Assembly (NCBI RefSeq): GCF_016124105.1
Contig: NZ_JADGMQ010000002.1
Location: 186,001 to 250,000, forward strand
Length of the DNA: 64,000 nucleotides
DNA from: Aquamicrobium zhengzhouense
GTDB taxonomy: Bacteria; Pseudomonadota; Alphaproteobacteria; Rhizobiales; Rhizobiaceae
Reading direction: 5' to 3'
In this document: positions 38,235 through 48,100 of the stretch, piece by piece
Layout of the letters: every line of letters starts with the position of its first letter
Position numbering within the stretch: position 1 is the first letter of the stretch
Position numbers and translations under genes: made by a program
The notes under the pieces: generated by a model
Told to the model about the DNA's origin: nothing
Databases searched by the model: none
The model's input: only the letters and a program-made list of their open reading frames with translations

Positions 38235-38891
38235 TCAGCGACGGGCTGTCGCTGCGAAACGGTTCTCCATCCGGCGGGCGTAGATCGACAGAGGCCAGCA
38301 GATGATGAAGTAGGTTAGCGCGACGAGGCCGAACACCTTGAAGGGTTCGAAAGTCGCGTTGTTGATGATCTGGCCGGCACGAGTGAGTTCAACAAAGCCG
38401 ATGATTGATGCCAGCGACGTGCCTTTGATCAGCTGAACGAGGAAGCCAACGGTGGGGGCAACCGCGACGCGGGAAGCCTGTGGCAGCACTACGGACTTCA
38501 TCCGGTCGAAGTAAGACAGGCCCAGCGCCCAGGATGCTTCCGTCTGCCCGCGTGGCACCGCCTCGATACATCCGCGCCAGATCTCTCCAAGGAAGGCAGA
38601 CGCATGCAGGGTCAATGCAAATGCAGCTGCGATCCAGGGATCGATGCCAAAACCGAAGATGCTCAGCCCGAAGAACACCAGGAAAAGCTGCATCAGTAGC
38701 GGAGTGCCCTGAAACAGGCGGATGAAGCCAAGGCACAGATACCGCACCACCTTGTTGTCGGACACTCGTCCGAGTGCGATCAACAGCCCGCCAATTGCGC
38801 CGCCAGCAAAAGCGACTGCCGACAGCAGCAGGGTCCACTGTACTGCGAAGACGATGAACCAGAATTCGTTAGGCCCGAAGGGACGGATCAT
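38235..38891 (-). CDS. ABC transporter permease (HisM/GlnP type)
   Basis: 218 residues, five or so membrane spans, with the ATPase-contact loop PRGQTEASWALGL and PQASRVAVAPTVGF. It pairs with the next permease to form the channel. ATG 38891 has GGGAGAAAA upstream; 10 bp separate it from the upstream permease gene. Confidence 0.93.
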   Translation of the reverse strand: MIRPFGPNEFWFIVFAVQWTLLLSAVAFAGGAIGGLLIALGRVSDNKVVRYLCLGFIRLFQGTPLLMQLFLVFFGLSIFGFGIDPWIAAAFALTLHASAFLGEIWRGCIEAVPRGQTEASWALGLSYFDRMKSVVLPQASRVAVAPTVGFLVQLIKGTSLASIIGFVELTRAGQIINNATFEPFKVFGLVALTYFIICWPLSIYARRMENRFAATARR

Positions 38892-38901
38892 GATTTTCTC
38901 C

Positions 38902-39573
38902 CTAGCGCGCCAGCGGGTAGTTGAACGCCCAGCGCTGGATCATCGAGAAGAGACCAGAAAATGCGAGCGCGAGAACAAGGTACATTGCGGTAATGACGAG
39001 ATAAACTTCGAAGGCCGCAAATGTCTGTGACTGGATGTTATTGCCTGCAGCGGCAAGATCGGTCGCTGAAATCACCGAAACCACGCTGGACGTCAGCATC
39101 AGATAGATAAACTGGCTGGTCAGCGCGGGGTAGATCGTGCGCAGCGCAGGTTTGATGATGATATAGGCGAAGATCTGGCTACGGCGCAGGCCAAGTGCGG
39201 TGCCAGCTTCGATCTGGCCGCGGTTGATCGATTCAATGCCAGCGCGGACAATCTCGGTCGCATAGGCACCGACGTTCACCGTCAGCGCGATCAAGGCGGC
39301 GACATTTGGCGACAGGCGAATGCCAAGGCTCGGCAAAGCGAAAAAGATGAAGAAGATCTGTACCAGAAACGGAGTGTTTCGGATCAGCTCGATGTAGCAA
39401 TCAATGATGAAGCGAATCGGTTTCGGTCCTGCGGTCTTGCCGATCGCGCACACGACCGCGACGATGGTGCCGAGTACCATCGCGCTGAACGACAGCTGGA
39501 CTGTTACGAGAGCTCCCTCGAGCAGCTGATCGAAATTGGCAAAAACTGGTGCAAACTTGAATTCGTAACCCAT
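38902..39573 (-). CDS. ABC transporter permease (HisQ type), first gene of operon
   Basis: 223 residues with N-terminal GALVTVQLSFSAMVLGTIVAVVCA and the contact loop GQIEAGTALGL. It is the promoter-proximal gene of a six-gene minus-strand operon (permease, permease, binding protein, ATPase, small protein, gluconokinase). A perfect 16-bp palindrome lies 60 bp upstream, shared with the lacI promoter. Confidence 0.93.
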   Translation of the reverse strand: MGYEFKFAPVFANFDQLLEGALVTVQLSFSAMVLGTIVAVVCAIGKTAGPKPIRFIIDCYIELIRNTPFLVQIFFIFFALPSLGIRLSPNVAALIALTVNVGAYATEIVRAGIESINRGQIEAGTALGLRRSQIFAYIIIKPALRTIYPALTSQFIYLMLTSSVVSVISATDLAAAGNNIQSQTFAAFEVYLVITAMYLVLALAFSGLFSMIQRWAFNYPLAR

Positions 39574-39633
39574 GACGAACCTCCCGGGACATCCGCCATG
39601 CGGAACGGCCTCGTCGCGCCATTCGTCAGCGCG

Positions 39634-39649
39634 TTTAGATCGATCTAAA
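39634..39649. promoter_or_regulatory. LacI-family operator before the ABC transporter operon
   Basis: TTTAGATCGATCTAAA is a perfect 16-bp palindrome with the central CG typical of LacI-family sites. The core TTAGATCGATCTAA recurs before the adjacent lacI-type gene at 40796-40809. Confidence 0.8.
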
Positions 39650-39764
39650 AGAGAAGATTATTCTGAGTCAAGCAGGTAGATTGCCGGACGCAGTTTACCT
39701 TTGGTTGGTCTGGGGAGTGATATGTGAACGTCGGACCGGCCTAACTAGCGAGAATCCTTACGAA

Positions 39765-40784
39765 TCACGCTTCGGCAAAATCCCGTACAGGGCCGCAGGA
39801 GCCGCGCTGAACAAAATACGTTGGCTCCACTCTACTGCTGTGGACAGCCTCCGGTGCAGAGATGCGGCGCAGGAAGAGTTCGGCGGCGTTTTTGCCCACG
39901 TTGAAAGGCTCGGTAGCCACGGATGCAAGGCCCGGAATCACCAGGTCCGCCTCGGCAACGTTATCAAATCCAATCAATGAAACGTCCCGGCCGGGCAACA
40001 CGCCCAGATCGCACAGGCCGCGATGAAGGCCGAGAGCGAGGACGTCGTTGTGGCAAATCAGGGCGGTGGGACGTGTCCGCTTTCCCATGATCTCGGGTGC
40101 TGCCATGCGGGCGGCCTGATGGGTTGATTCAAGGTGCCGCACGAAGAGGGGCTCAATGCCTTTGGCACTCATTGCTTCGCGAAACTTGGCCAGACGCTCC
40201 TTGTGGGCGGAGTGAAACAGCGTGCTTGCCACGTAGCCAATTCTGCGATGACCGAAGTCATAGAGACAATTTACGGCTTCGTGCATGCCATCGTGCTGGT
40301 CCATGCCGGAATAGTCGGTCGAGGTGTCGGGGACAGTACGCAGTGTTTGGACGAGGGGGATCCCCCATTTCAACGCGTCTTCGATGAAGCGTTTTTCGGT
40401 TCCGGCGGCGGGGCACACGATCAGGCCATCCACCCCGTGTTCTCTTGCGCGGCCGACGAAGAGATCCTGCTTGGCAGGGCTGTCGTAGGAGTTGCCGAGG
40501 ATAACTGCAAACCCGGCTTCTTCCAGCACCGTCTCGATCCCGGCCAGCAGCACTGCGAAAAACGGGTTGGTCAGGTTTGGGATGATGACGCCGACGGTGT
40601 GGCTTCGGGCGGCGCGCATGCGAGCAGCCCCAAGATTGTAGACGTATCCCAACTCGGCAATGGCATCCTCGACCGCCTTGCGGGTTGATGCGCTGACGAG
40701 GGGGCTGCCGCGAACCACAAGTGAAGCCGTTGCGCGGGAGACGCCAGCATGTTGTGCTACATCAACGAGAGTGACCCGCTTCAT
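39765..40784 (-). CDS. LacI-family transcriptional regulator
   Basis: 339 residues. The N-terminal helix-turn-helix VTLVDVAQHAGVSRATASLV and hinge helix are standard, followed by a periplasmic-binding-like ligand domain (GVIIPNLTNPFFAVLLAGIE, GLIVCPAAGT, ALICHNDVLALGLHRGL). It lies upstream of the ABC/gluconokinase operon on the same strand, and its target palindrome is present before both. It likely represses itself and the transporter until an effector, perhaps gluconate or a related compound, binds. Confidence 0.93.
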   Translation of the reverse strand: MKRVTLVDVAQHAGVSRATASLVVRGSPLVSASTRKAVEDAIAELGYVYNLGAARMRAARSHTVGVIIPNLTNPFFAVLLAGIETVLEEAGFAVILGNSYDSPAKQDLFVGRAREHGVDGLIVCPAAGTEKRFIEDALKWGIPLVQTLRTVPDTSTDYSGMDQHDGMHEAVNCLYDFGHRRIGYVASTLFHSAHKERLAKFREAMSAKGIEPLFVRHLESTHQAARMAAPEIMGKRTRPTALICHNDVLALGLHRGLCDLGVLPGRDVSLIGFDNVAEADLVIPGLASVATEPFNVGKNAAELFLRRISAPEAVHSSRVEPTYFVQRGSCGPVRDFAEA

Positions 40785-40795
40785 CGCCTGACTTT

Positions 40796-40809
40796 TTAGA
40801 TCGATCTAA
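40796..40809. promoter_or_regulatory. LacI-family operator before the regulator gene
   Basis: TTAGATCGATCTAA, a perfect 14-bp palindrome 12 bp before the start codon of the LacI-type gene. Identical to the core of the site at 39634-39649; points to autoregulation. Confidence 0.78.
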
Positions 40810-40883
40810 TCGATTTGTAGCGAGAATTAGCCTTATCGTAAAGAGCGGGTTGTGGAGCGCTTTACCAAGAGAGGCGGACACAC

Positions 40884-40918
40884 AAAAAAGGCGCGTGAGA
40901 AACGCCCACGCGCCTTTT
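40884..40918 (-). terminator. Rho-independent terminator of the CoA-ligase gene
   Basis: AAGGCGCGTG (40888-40897) pairs perfectly with CACGCGCCTT (40907-40916), flanked by A's on the left that give a T run on the minus strand. Confidence 0.85.
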
Positions 40919-40936
40919 CCATGAATTGTTCGAAAG

Positions 40937-42733
40937 TCAGATCGATAGAACCCGATCCGAGCCGGCGTAGATTTCTTCAACGAGCTGCGCCCGATTTCGG
41001 AGAACCGCGCGCTGGTTAATCGAGCCCTTGTCGGTGACTTCGCCCGCCGTCGTGGACGGAACTTCGGGGCAGATGATCATCCGAGCGATACGGTTCGAAG
41101 AGCCCGTCGACTTCGCAGCCAGCGATACGAGCTTCTCGCGCATTGCCTTACGATGTGCCTGATCTTCTGCAAGCTCGGGGTCGCGCAGAAACGCGATGGC
41201 ACCGAGATACGGACGGTCAGGTCCGGCAAGGGCGACGTCTCGGATCAGATCACCGAAATGGTCGATGATCGACATGCGCAGCGCGCCGGTCGCGACCCAG
41301 GTGCCCGTGTCCAGCTTGAAGTTCTCGGCGGTGCGGCCGTCGAACTTGAAGCCCTTGGAGATGTCGTCCATGTCGATCGGGAGCAGGGCGTCTCCGAGCC
41401 GGTAGAAGCCTTCCTCATCGAATGCTTCTTCCGTCAGCTTCTGCTGGCGCCAGTAGCCAGGCGTAATGTTGTCGCCCTTGAGGCGCGCGTCATACTTGCC
41501 TTCGTACGGTACGAGCTTCAGCGTGACACCCGGAACTGGCAGGCCAACATTGCCTGCGCCTTCCTGTGGCCAGGTGCAGAACATGGCGGCTGGAGCGGTC
41601 TCGGTTGCACCGAGGCCCGTGCCGATCAGCACCCGCGTGCCGGTGGTAGCGACGGCCATACGCTCAAGAGCCTCCCAGCTATGCTGCGAGAGCGATGCTC
41701 CAGCGTACCAGAACATCCTCAGATTCTTGAAGAAGTTCTGGCGGAGAGCCTCGTCCTTCTCGAGCTCGGGTATGAGCATGTCGAAGCCGGTCGGGACGTT
41801 GAAGTACCAGGTGGGCGAAATCTCCTTGAGATTGCGCACGGTCTTGCCGATGTCGGCCCTGGTCGGGCGGCCGTCATCAAGGTACAGCGTGCCGCCATTG
41901 GTCAGGACCATGTAGAAGTCCTTGTTGCCGGCGGCCGTGTGGTTCCACGGCGCCCAGTCCAGAAGAACCGGCGGCTCGGTCTTCATGAACGAGAATGCCT
42001 CGCGGATCGCTGCCTGATTGGAGCAGATCATGCGGTGAGTGTTGATCACAGCCTTGGGCGTTCCGGTCGAACCCGATGTGAACAGGAACTTCGCGATCGT
42101 GTCGCCGGTAATGGCAGCGTTTGCCGCCTCGACAGCGTCGCTCGGTACCGAGTTCAGAAGGTCAGCGAACGGAATCGCGCCCTCAGCTGCGTCATCTGCA
42201 ATGAACGGGATATCAGGCACAGCCGCGCGAATTGCAGGTGCAAATGCCTTGGCGTCCGCAGCGTAGATGAGGCCCGGTGTGATTGAAGCCAGCACGTCCT
42301 TGAGGCGCGCATAATCGCCGCCCGTCAAGGAATACTGCGGTGACAGCGGTGCGTAAGGCACGCCCACATAGACTGCCGCCAGACCGAGAGTTGCGTGCTC
42401 GATGTCGTTGCCTGACAGGACCGCGAGCGGCCTTTCCGGCGAAAGATTCTTGTCGAGCAGATACTGGCCGATACGGCGTACGTGATCCAGCATCTGGCCA
42501 TATGTGATCGTGCGCCAGCCATCACCGCTCTTGCGATCTGCGATGAAAACGCGGTCGGGCGTCTCCGCCGCATATTTTACCAGAGCATCGGTAATACGTG
42601 TCGGATAGCTCGGCTGTGGCATTCGGTCGGTGACGTAGATCGTACCGTCATCCTTGACCGTCACGACCGGCGAGTAGTTGTGAAACTCTACCGGGCGCAT
42701 AGGCGCGTGCTTCCAGTCCTGCGAGTCGGACAT
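40937..42733 (-). CDS. Feruloyl-CoA synthetase-like acyl-CoA ligase
   Basis: 598 residues of the AMP-forming ligase family: FLFTSGSTGTPKAVINTH (P-loop), GLGATETAPAAMFC (A5-like), FYRLGDALLP and DGRTAENFKLDTGTWV, which replaces the usual GR.KE. This set matches feruloyl-CoA synthases that activate hydroxycinnamates for side-chain shortening. Start 42733 has GGGAGGCAGC upstream. Divergent from a crotonase-MarR pair, the usual partners and regulator of ferulate breakdown. The C-terminal catalytic Lys region (VTDKGSINQRAVL) is intact. Confidence 0.88.
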   Translation of the reverse strand: MSDSQDWKHAPMRPVEFHNYSPVVTVKDDGTIYVTDRMPQPSYPTRITDALVKYAAETPDRVFIADRKSGDGWRTITYGQMLDHVRRIGQYLLDKNLSPERPLAVLSGNDIEHATLGLAAVYVGVPYAPLSPQYSLTGGDYARLKDVLASITPGLIYAADAKAFAPAIRAAVPDIPFIADDAAEGAIPFADLLNSVPSDAVEAANAAITGDTIAKFLFTSGSTGTPKAVINTHRMICSNQAAIREAFSFMKTEPPVLLDWAPWNHTAAGNKDFYMVLTNGGTLYLDDGRPTRADIGKTVRNLKEISPTWYFNVPTGFDMLIPELEKDEALRQNFFKNLRMFWYAGASLSQHSWEALERMAVATTGTRVLIGTGLGATETAPAAMFCTWPQEGAGNVGLPVPGVTLKLVPYEGKYDARLKGDNITPGYWRQQKLTEEAFDEEGFYRLGDALLPIDMDDISKGFKFDGRTAENFKLDTGTWVATGALRMSIIDHFGDLIRDVALAGPDRPYLGAIAFLRDPELAEDQAHRKAMREKLVSLAAKSTGSSNRIARMIICPEVPSTTAGEVTDKGSINQRAVLRNRAQLVEEIYAGSDRVLSI

Positions 42734-42811
42734 GCTGCCTCCCTGATCCTCAACCCAATTGCGCGAAATGTTGCGCCTACCCTTGCGGGTCCTGTCTGAT
42801 ATGTTGCATAA

Positions 42812-42829
42812 TTGTTCACTCGGAAACAA
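42812..42829. promoter_or_regulatory. Inverted repeat in the ligase/crotonase divergent promoter
   Basis: TTGTT-N8-AACAA (TTGTTCACTCGGAAACAA) lies in the 117-bp gap between two divergent genes, 22 bp before the crotonase start. Position and size suit a MarR-type operator for the regulator encoded just downstream; binding is inferred. Confidence 0.4.
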
Positions 42830-42850
42830 GAGTGCATTTGGAGGAAGGTC

Positions 42851-43621
42851 ATGGCGTTTGTGGAATACAGCATCGAGGACGGCATCGCGCGGCTGACGCT
42901 GACGCGGCCGGACAAGCGCAATGCCCTGAACGATAAGATGCTTGAAGATCTCGAAGTGGCGGTGGACCAGGCCGCAAATGAGGCGCTAGCGGTCGTCATC
43001 TGCGGCCAGGGCGAGCATTTCTGTGCCGGTCTCGATCTTGCTGAACATTCGACCAAGACGCCGATTGAGGGCATTGATGGGTCCCGCAACTGGCACCGTG
43101 TTTTCCAGAAGATACGCGGCGGGCGAATCCCGTATGTTGCGGCTCTGCACGGCGCAGTGATCGGCGGCGGGCTGGAACTCGCCTCGGTCGCGCATGTTCG
43201 CGTAGCGGATGAAACCGCATTCTTTGCGCTGCCTGAGGGGCAGCGCGGTATTTTCGTGGGCGGAGGCGGCTCGGTGCACACCTCGCGCATCATGGGCGTG
43301 CCGCTGATGACCGACATGATGCTCACCGGCCGCGTTTTGAGCGTCGATGAAGCTCGTCAGGCAAGCATCGTCACCTATGTTACCTCGGCTGGTGAGGCTC
43401 TGGAAAAGGCGACCGAGCTTGCAAAGAAAGCAGCTTCGAACGCGCCGCTGTCCAATTACGCCGTCATCAACGCGCTTCCACGCATTCGCGACAGCGGATA
43501 CGATGAGGGCCTGTTCTTCGAATCGATGATTGCCGCCTTTACGCAGACCACGCCAGAGGCTCATGAGCGTTTGAAAGCGTTCCTGGAAAAACGCGCTGCC
43601 CGCATTGCTCCAAAGGATTGA
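42851..43621 (+). CDS. Enoyl-CoA hydratase/crotonase family protein
   Basis: 256 residues. Crotonase features: RPDKRNALN, FCAGLDLAEH (first oxyanion-hole region), LHGAVIGGGLELAS (second), then LPEGQRGIFVGGGGSVHTSRIMG, where the Glu takes a catalytic position. Given its neighbours it may hydrate feruloyl-CoA and cleave it to vanillin and acetyl-CoA, or act in a beta-oxidation variant; the sequence is not the canonical Ech type. GGAGGAAGG precedes the ATG. It is coupled to the marR gene downstream. Confidence 0.9.
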   Translation: MAFVEYSIEDGIARLTLTRPDKRNALNDKMLEDLEVAVDQAANEALAVVICGQGEHFCAGLDLAEHSTKTPIEGIDGSRNWHRVFQKIRGGRIPYVAALHGAVIGGGLELASVAHVRVADETAFFALPEGQRGIFVGGGGSVHTSRIMGVPLMTDMMLTGRVLSVDEARQASIVTYVTSAGEALEKATELAKKAASNAPLSNYAVINALPRIRDSGYDEGLFFESMIAAFTQTTPEAHERLKAFLEKRAARIAPKD

Positions 43622-43623
43622 CC

Positions 43624-44106
43624 TTGGCGAAAGGCGAGTCAGATTTCGCGGCCGAAGCCGAACTGAACCTGGGGGAGTTTGAAGCCTCGGCCAGTTTCAT
43701 GCTTCGGCTAGCGGAGCTGGCTTCCTACCAGGCGGTATCGTCACTTCAGACTGAAGTTGAACTGAGCTTGCCTGAACAGACCGTGCTGGTGGCGATCATG
43801 ATGAACCCTGATGCTCGTCAGGGTTCGATCGCGGATCGCCTGCACATTCGCTGGCCCAACATGACCAAATTGGTTGCGCGGCTCGAGAAAAAGAAGCTGA
43901 TCACCCGGAGGGTCTCGGCGGAAGATCGACGTGTCGTGACGCTTACCGCGACCAATGAGGGCGTCGAAGTGGCACGAGGCGTGCGTGAAAGGCTGATCGC
44001 ATATGATAAGCGCGCACTCTCCATGCTTGATGAAAGCGAGTGCGCCCAGTTGGTTGCGTTGTTGCGCAAAGTGGTCGGCTGGCCGTCTCCCGCGGCCAAA
44101 AGCTAA
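43624..44106 (+). CDS. MarR-family regulator
   Basis: 160 residues with a winged helix (GSIADRLHIRWPNMTKLVARLEKK, then ITRRVSAEDRRVVTLTATNEG) typical of MarR. I place the start at TTG 43624, since AAAGGA ends 6 nt before it; a TTG at 43618 overlapping the crotonase stop has no spacing. It probably represses the divergent ligase and crotonase genes and is released by an aromatic CoA thioester, as FerR-type proteins are. It ends overlapping the convergent LysR gene by 4 nt. Confidence 0.88.
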   Translation: MAKGESDFAAEAELNLGEFEASASFMLRLAELASYQAVSSLQTEVELSLPEQTVLVAIMMNPDARQGSIADRLHIRWPNMTKLVARLEKKKLITRRVSAEDRRVVTLTATNEGVEVARGVRERLIAYDKRALSMLDESECAQLVALLRKVVGWPSPAAKS

Positions 44107-45017
44107 GCCTCGTCGCTCGGCAAGGCCAGTTCACGAATGGCCTGAACCAGTATTTTCGCTGGCGGCGGAACGATCCCCCGTCGACGGCGATAAATCCGAA
44201 ACGAGCGCTTCCATTGCATGTCAGGCGCAGCGATTCTCACCAGGCCTTCGGAAGAGGGCTGATCGGATAGCCGCGGAGCGGGCAGCCAGCACAGAAGATC
44301 CTGGCTAAGGGCTGCTGCGCGGATCACTCCGATCGATCGCGAGGCAAGCGCGGGAATACGCGGCTCGATGCCCTTGTCATGAAACCGTTGGTACCACTCC
44401 TTTGCGATCGGAGTTCCCATCGGCGGCAAAATCCAGTCCGCATTTCCCACTTCTTCCAGGCTCACATGCTCACGAGAGGCCAGGGGGTGGGAGGGGCGAG
44501 CGTAGACGTGGACGACATCCCTGAGAATATCAGGGGTCGCGAGCGTGATTTCGTCGTCGACGTAGGGATCTGGCGAGACTGCGATATCGATGACGCCGCT
44601 CTTCAGTTCCTCTAGCAGCAAATCTTCCATTTCCTCGACGATCTGGAAGCGGACTTCTGGATGGCTTTGACGCATCTTTGCAATGGCAGAGACGATGAAA
44701 CTCGGGACCACGCTGGCGACGCCACCAACCCGCACGACGCCGCGGCTCGCGCCTTGCATCTGCAAGATCAGATCTTTTGCGTTGGCCACTTCGGAGACGA
44801 CCAACCGCGCGTAGGGAAGCAAAGCTTCTCCGTACACCGTTGGCACCACTCCCCGAGTTGTCCGATCGAACAGGGAAACGCCGAATCCGGCTTCGAGCAC
44901 CTTGAGTGTTCGGGTCAAGGCCGGCTGCGTCATGTTGAGTGCGACCGCAGCTCGGCCAAGGCTTCCGTGGCGGGCGCATTCAATCAGTATGGTGGCAGAG
45001 CGAATATCAAGGGTCAT
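44103..45017 (-). CDS. LysR-type regulator
   Basis: 304 residues: N-terminal helix-turn-helix (RSATILIECARHGSLGRAAVALNMTQPALTRTLKVLE in pieces) and a two-lobed effector domain (GVVRVGGVASVVPSFI). It is divergent from the decarboxylase-dehydrogenase fusion, the usual arrangement for an activator of the neighbouring catabolic gene. A perfect inverted repeat overlaps its own start codon, pointing to self-repression. Confidence 0.93.
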   Translation of the reverse strand: MTLDIRSATILIECARHGSLGRAAVALNMTQPALTRTLKVLEAGFGVSLFDRTTRGVVPTVYGEALLPYARLVVSEVANAKDLILQMQGASRGVVRVGGVASVVPSFIVSAIAKMRQSHPEVRFQIVEEMEDLLLEELKSGVIDIAVSPDPYVDDEITLATPDILRDVVHVYARPSHPLASREHVSLEEVGNADWILPPMGTPIAKEWYQRFHDKGIEPRIPALASRSIGVIRAAALSQDLLCWLPAPRLSDQPSSEGLVRIAAPDMQWKRSFRIYRRRRGIVPPPAKILVQAIRELALPSDEA

Positions 45018-45032
45018 AATTTCTGATTATGA
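45014..45032. promoter_or_regulatory. Inverted repeat at the lysR start, probable LysR site
   Basis: TCATAAT-N5-ATTATGA is a perfect 7-bp inverted repeat containing the T-N11-A element of LysR targets. It covers the LysR start codon (45015-45017) and lies 110 bp before the divergent fusion gene. Confidence 0.6.
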
Positions 45033-45141
45033 CTTTGGGCGGACTCTGTAAATAGCGGAGCAGACGGTGACGTGCGATACTCGAAAGTCGGGAGGCCTGT
45101 GCAGTGATGCAAAGGCTGAAAGAGACTTGGGAGACAGCACA

Positions 45142-48100
45142 ATGAACAAGATGAGCCAGGACTTCCTGGCGACGTCGACAGCCATACCCAACCGCACGGT
45201 TGGTGAGGTGGTTTTCGATTTTCTGCGCGCCAAGGGCATGACGACGATTTTCGGGAACCCAGGTTCAACCGAGTTGCCGATGTTTGTCGGCCTGCCCAAG
45301 GATTTTACCTATGCGCTCGGCCTGCAGGAATCCATCGCGCTTGCGATGGCCGACGCTTATGCGCAGGTGACACGCCGTCCAGCTTTCGTGAACCTGCATT
45401 CAACGGCAGGGCTCGGTCATGCGATGGGCAATCTCTACACCGCGTTTCGCAATCGGACTCCGCTGGTTATTACCACCGGCCAGCAGACCCGTGACTTGCT
45501 GCCGTACGACCCGTTCCTTGGCAATGATGCGCCGGTTGAATTTCCAAAGCCTTACGTGAAGTGGGCGATTGAGCCAGCGCGGCCGGAGGACGTCCCGGCT
45601 GCAATTGCGCGGGCTTACTACATGGCAATCCAGCCGCCTATGGGACCGGTGCTGGTCTCCGTACCCCTCAGCGACTGGGACAAACCAAGTCCTCCGCTGG
45701 TTGATCGTGAGGTCGACACGCTGATTGGGCCGAACCCGGCAGCGCTCGACCGGGTAGCTGAGGCAATCAACTCCGCTGAGGAGCCAGTGCTCGTCGTCGG
45801 TGCCGGCGTTGATATTGATGGTGGCTGGGATGCCGTCGTGCGGCTCGCCGAAACACTTCAGGCGAAGGTCTGGGTGAGCCCGCTTTCGTCACGGAGCAGC
45901 TTCCCCGAGCGGCACCCGCTGTTTGCAGGTTTCCTGCCTGCCCAGCAGCCGGATCTGTCGCGTTGCCTTGGCTCAGCCGATTATGTTCTGGTACTCGGCG
46001 CGCCGGTATTTACCTATCATTTCCCGGGCTCCGGCAAGCATCTGCCAGACGGTGCGCAGCTGTGCCTCATCAATGATGACCCGAAGCTGATTTCCGCAGC
46101 AGCGGTTGGGACCGCGTTGCTCTCAAATACCCGCTTGGCTGCAGAGGGGCTTCAAGCCCGGGTCAAACAGCGCTCACGGCGGGTTGAGCCTGCGCGGGTC
46201 ATTCCAAGGTTGCCGGTGACGAAGGCGATCTCTCAACGGTTCCTGATGCAGACGCTAGCGGATGTGCGTTCGCCCGAAAGCATCATCGTTGAGGAATCGC
46301 CGACGGCGCGCGGGCCGATGCATGACCACCTGCCCATCGAGCGGCCAGGCGGCTTTTTCACGACTGCCAGCGGTGGCCTTGGCTATGGTTTGCCTGCGGC
46401 AGTTGGGGCAGCACTCACTCGCCCGGACCAGCCGGTCATCGCCATCATCGGTGACGGATCAAGCCTTTACGCGATCCAGTCCATCTGGTCCGCGGTCGAG
46501 CACGATGTCGATCTGCTGATTGTGATACTTAACAATGGAGGGTACTCAGCCCTCAAAGGTATTGCGGACAAGACTGGCGCAGATAGCGTAGACGGCGTGG
46601 ATATCGGCCACATCGATTTCGTCGCGATTGCGCAGGCACAAGGGTGTAAAGCGCAGCGCTGCTCGGACGGAAACAAGCTCGAAACATGCCTCCGTGAGAT
46701 GCTTTCCCAAAAGGGACCGCGCCTCCTGGAGGTTATCCTGAGAGAGGAAGAGAAACCCATGAACGTTATGACCCCGAATGTGAATTCGGATGCCGGGCAG
46801 GGCTGGCGTCCTAACACCCCCGAAAAGCTTTTCATCGGTGGAAGCTGGATCGATTCGTCCTCCGAAAACCGTCTGGACGTCATATCGCCAGTGACTGAAG
46901 AGAAGCTTTTCAGCTACCCGGAAGCGGGTCCGATGGATATCGATCGGGCAGTCTGGGCGGCTCGTGACGCTTTCGATAATGGGCCGTGGCCGCGCATGTC
47001 GCCTCAAGAGCGCGCTGTCTACCTGCGTAAGGTCGCGGATGTCATCACTCGTCGTCTCGATGATATTGCCCATTCCTGGACGCTGCAGGTCGGCGCACCG
47101 ATCATGCTTACCAAGAAGCTTGTCGGCCAGAACGCAACGCTCTTCAATTATTACGCAGATCTCATCGAGACCTATGGGTTCGTGGATGAGCGCCAGCGTG
47201 ATGATGGCGGCAAGGCCCGTGTGGTCCGTGAGCCGGTAGGCGTCTGCGCTGCGATCACGCCATGGAACGCGCCGATGGTTCTGCTGTCGTACAAGATCGC
47301 GGGTGGTCTTGCTGCCGGCTGCACCTTTGTTGCCAAGCCTTCCCCGGAAACCCCGCTGGAAGCCTACATTCTGGCCGAAGCGATTGAAGAAGCAGGCCTG
47401 CCGGCTGGCGTCTTCAACCTGGTCCCGGCTGGACGCGAAGGCGGCGACTATCTCGTTCGCCACAAGGGCATCGACAAGGTCGCGTTCACCGGTTCCACCG
47501 CTGCAGGCAAGCACATTGGTGCTGTGTGCGCCGAGCGTCTTGCTCGCGTCAGCCTGGAGCTGGGTGGCAAGTCGGCCGCGATTCTGCTGGATGATGCAGA
47601 CTTTGCGAAGGCGCTGCCGAGCATCATGGTCTACTCCATGCCGATCACCGGTCAGGTCTGCTTCTCGCTGACCCGCATTCTGGTGCCGGAAAGCCGTAAG
47701 CAGGAGTTCATCGACCTTTACGTTGGCGCGGTGAAGAACATCAAGGTTGGCGATCCGTTTGATCCGGCAACCCAGATGGGCCCGCTGACGATGGGCCGCC
47801 AGCGCGCGCGCGTTGAAGGCTACATCGCTGCTGGCCGCGCCGAGGGCGCGAAGATCGCCTGCGGTGGCGGTCGCCCGGTGGGCCTGGACAAGGGCTTCTA
47901 TGTCGAGCCGACCGTTTTCGTCGACGTCGAGTCCAACATGAAGATCGCCCAGGAGGAAATCTTCGGCCCGGTCGTTTCCATCATCACCTTCAAGGATGAG
48001 GAAGATGCGGTTCGCAAGGCCAATGATTCCGACTACGGCCTGAATGCATCGGTCTTCGCGGCGGATCCGGAGCGTGGATACGCGGTTGCCCGTCGCATTC

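Noticed and set aside
41153-42286. 377-codon plus-strand frame inside the CoA-ligase gene
   Set aside because: Antisense to a gene with complete adenylation motifs; composition is of a shadow frame.
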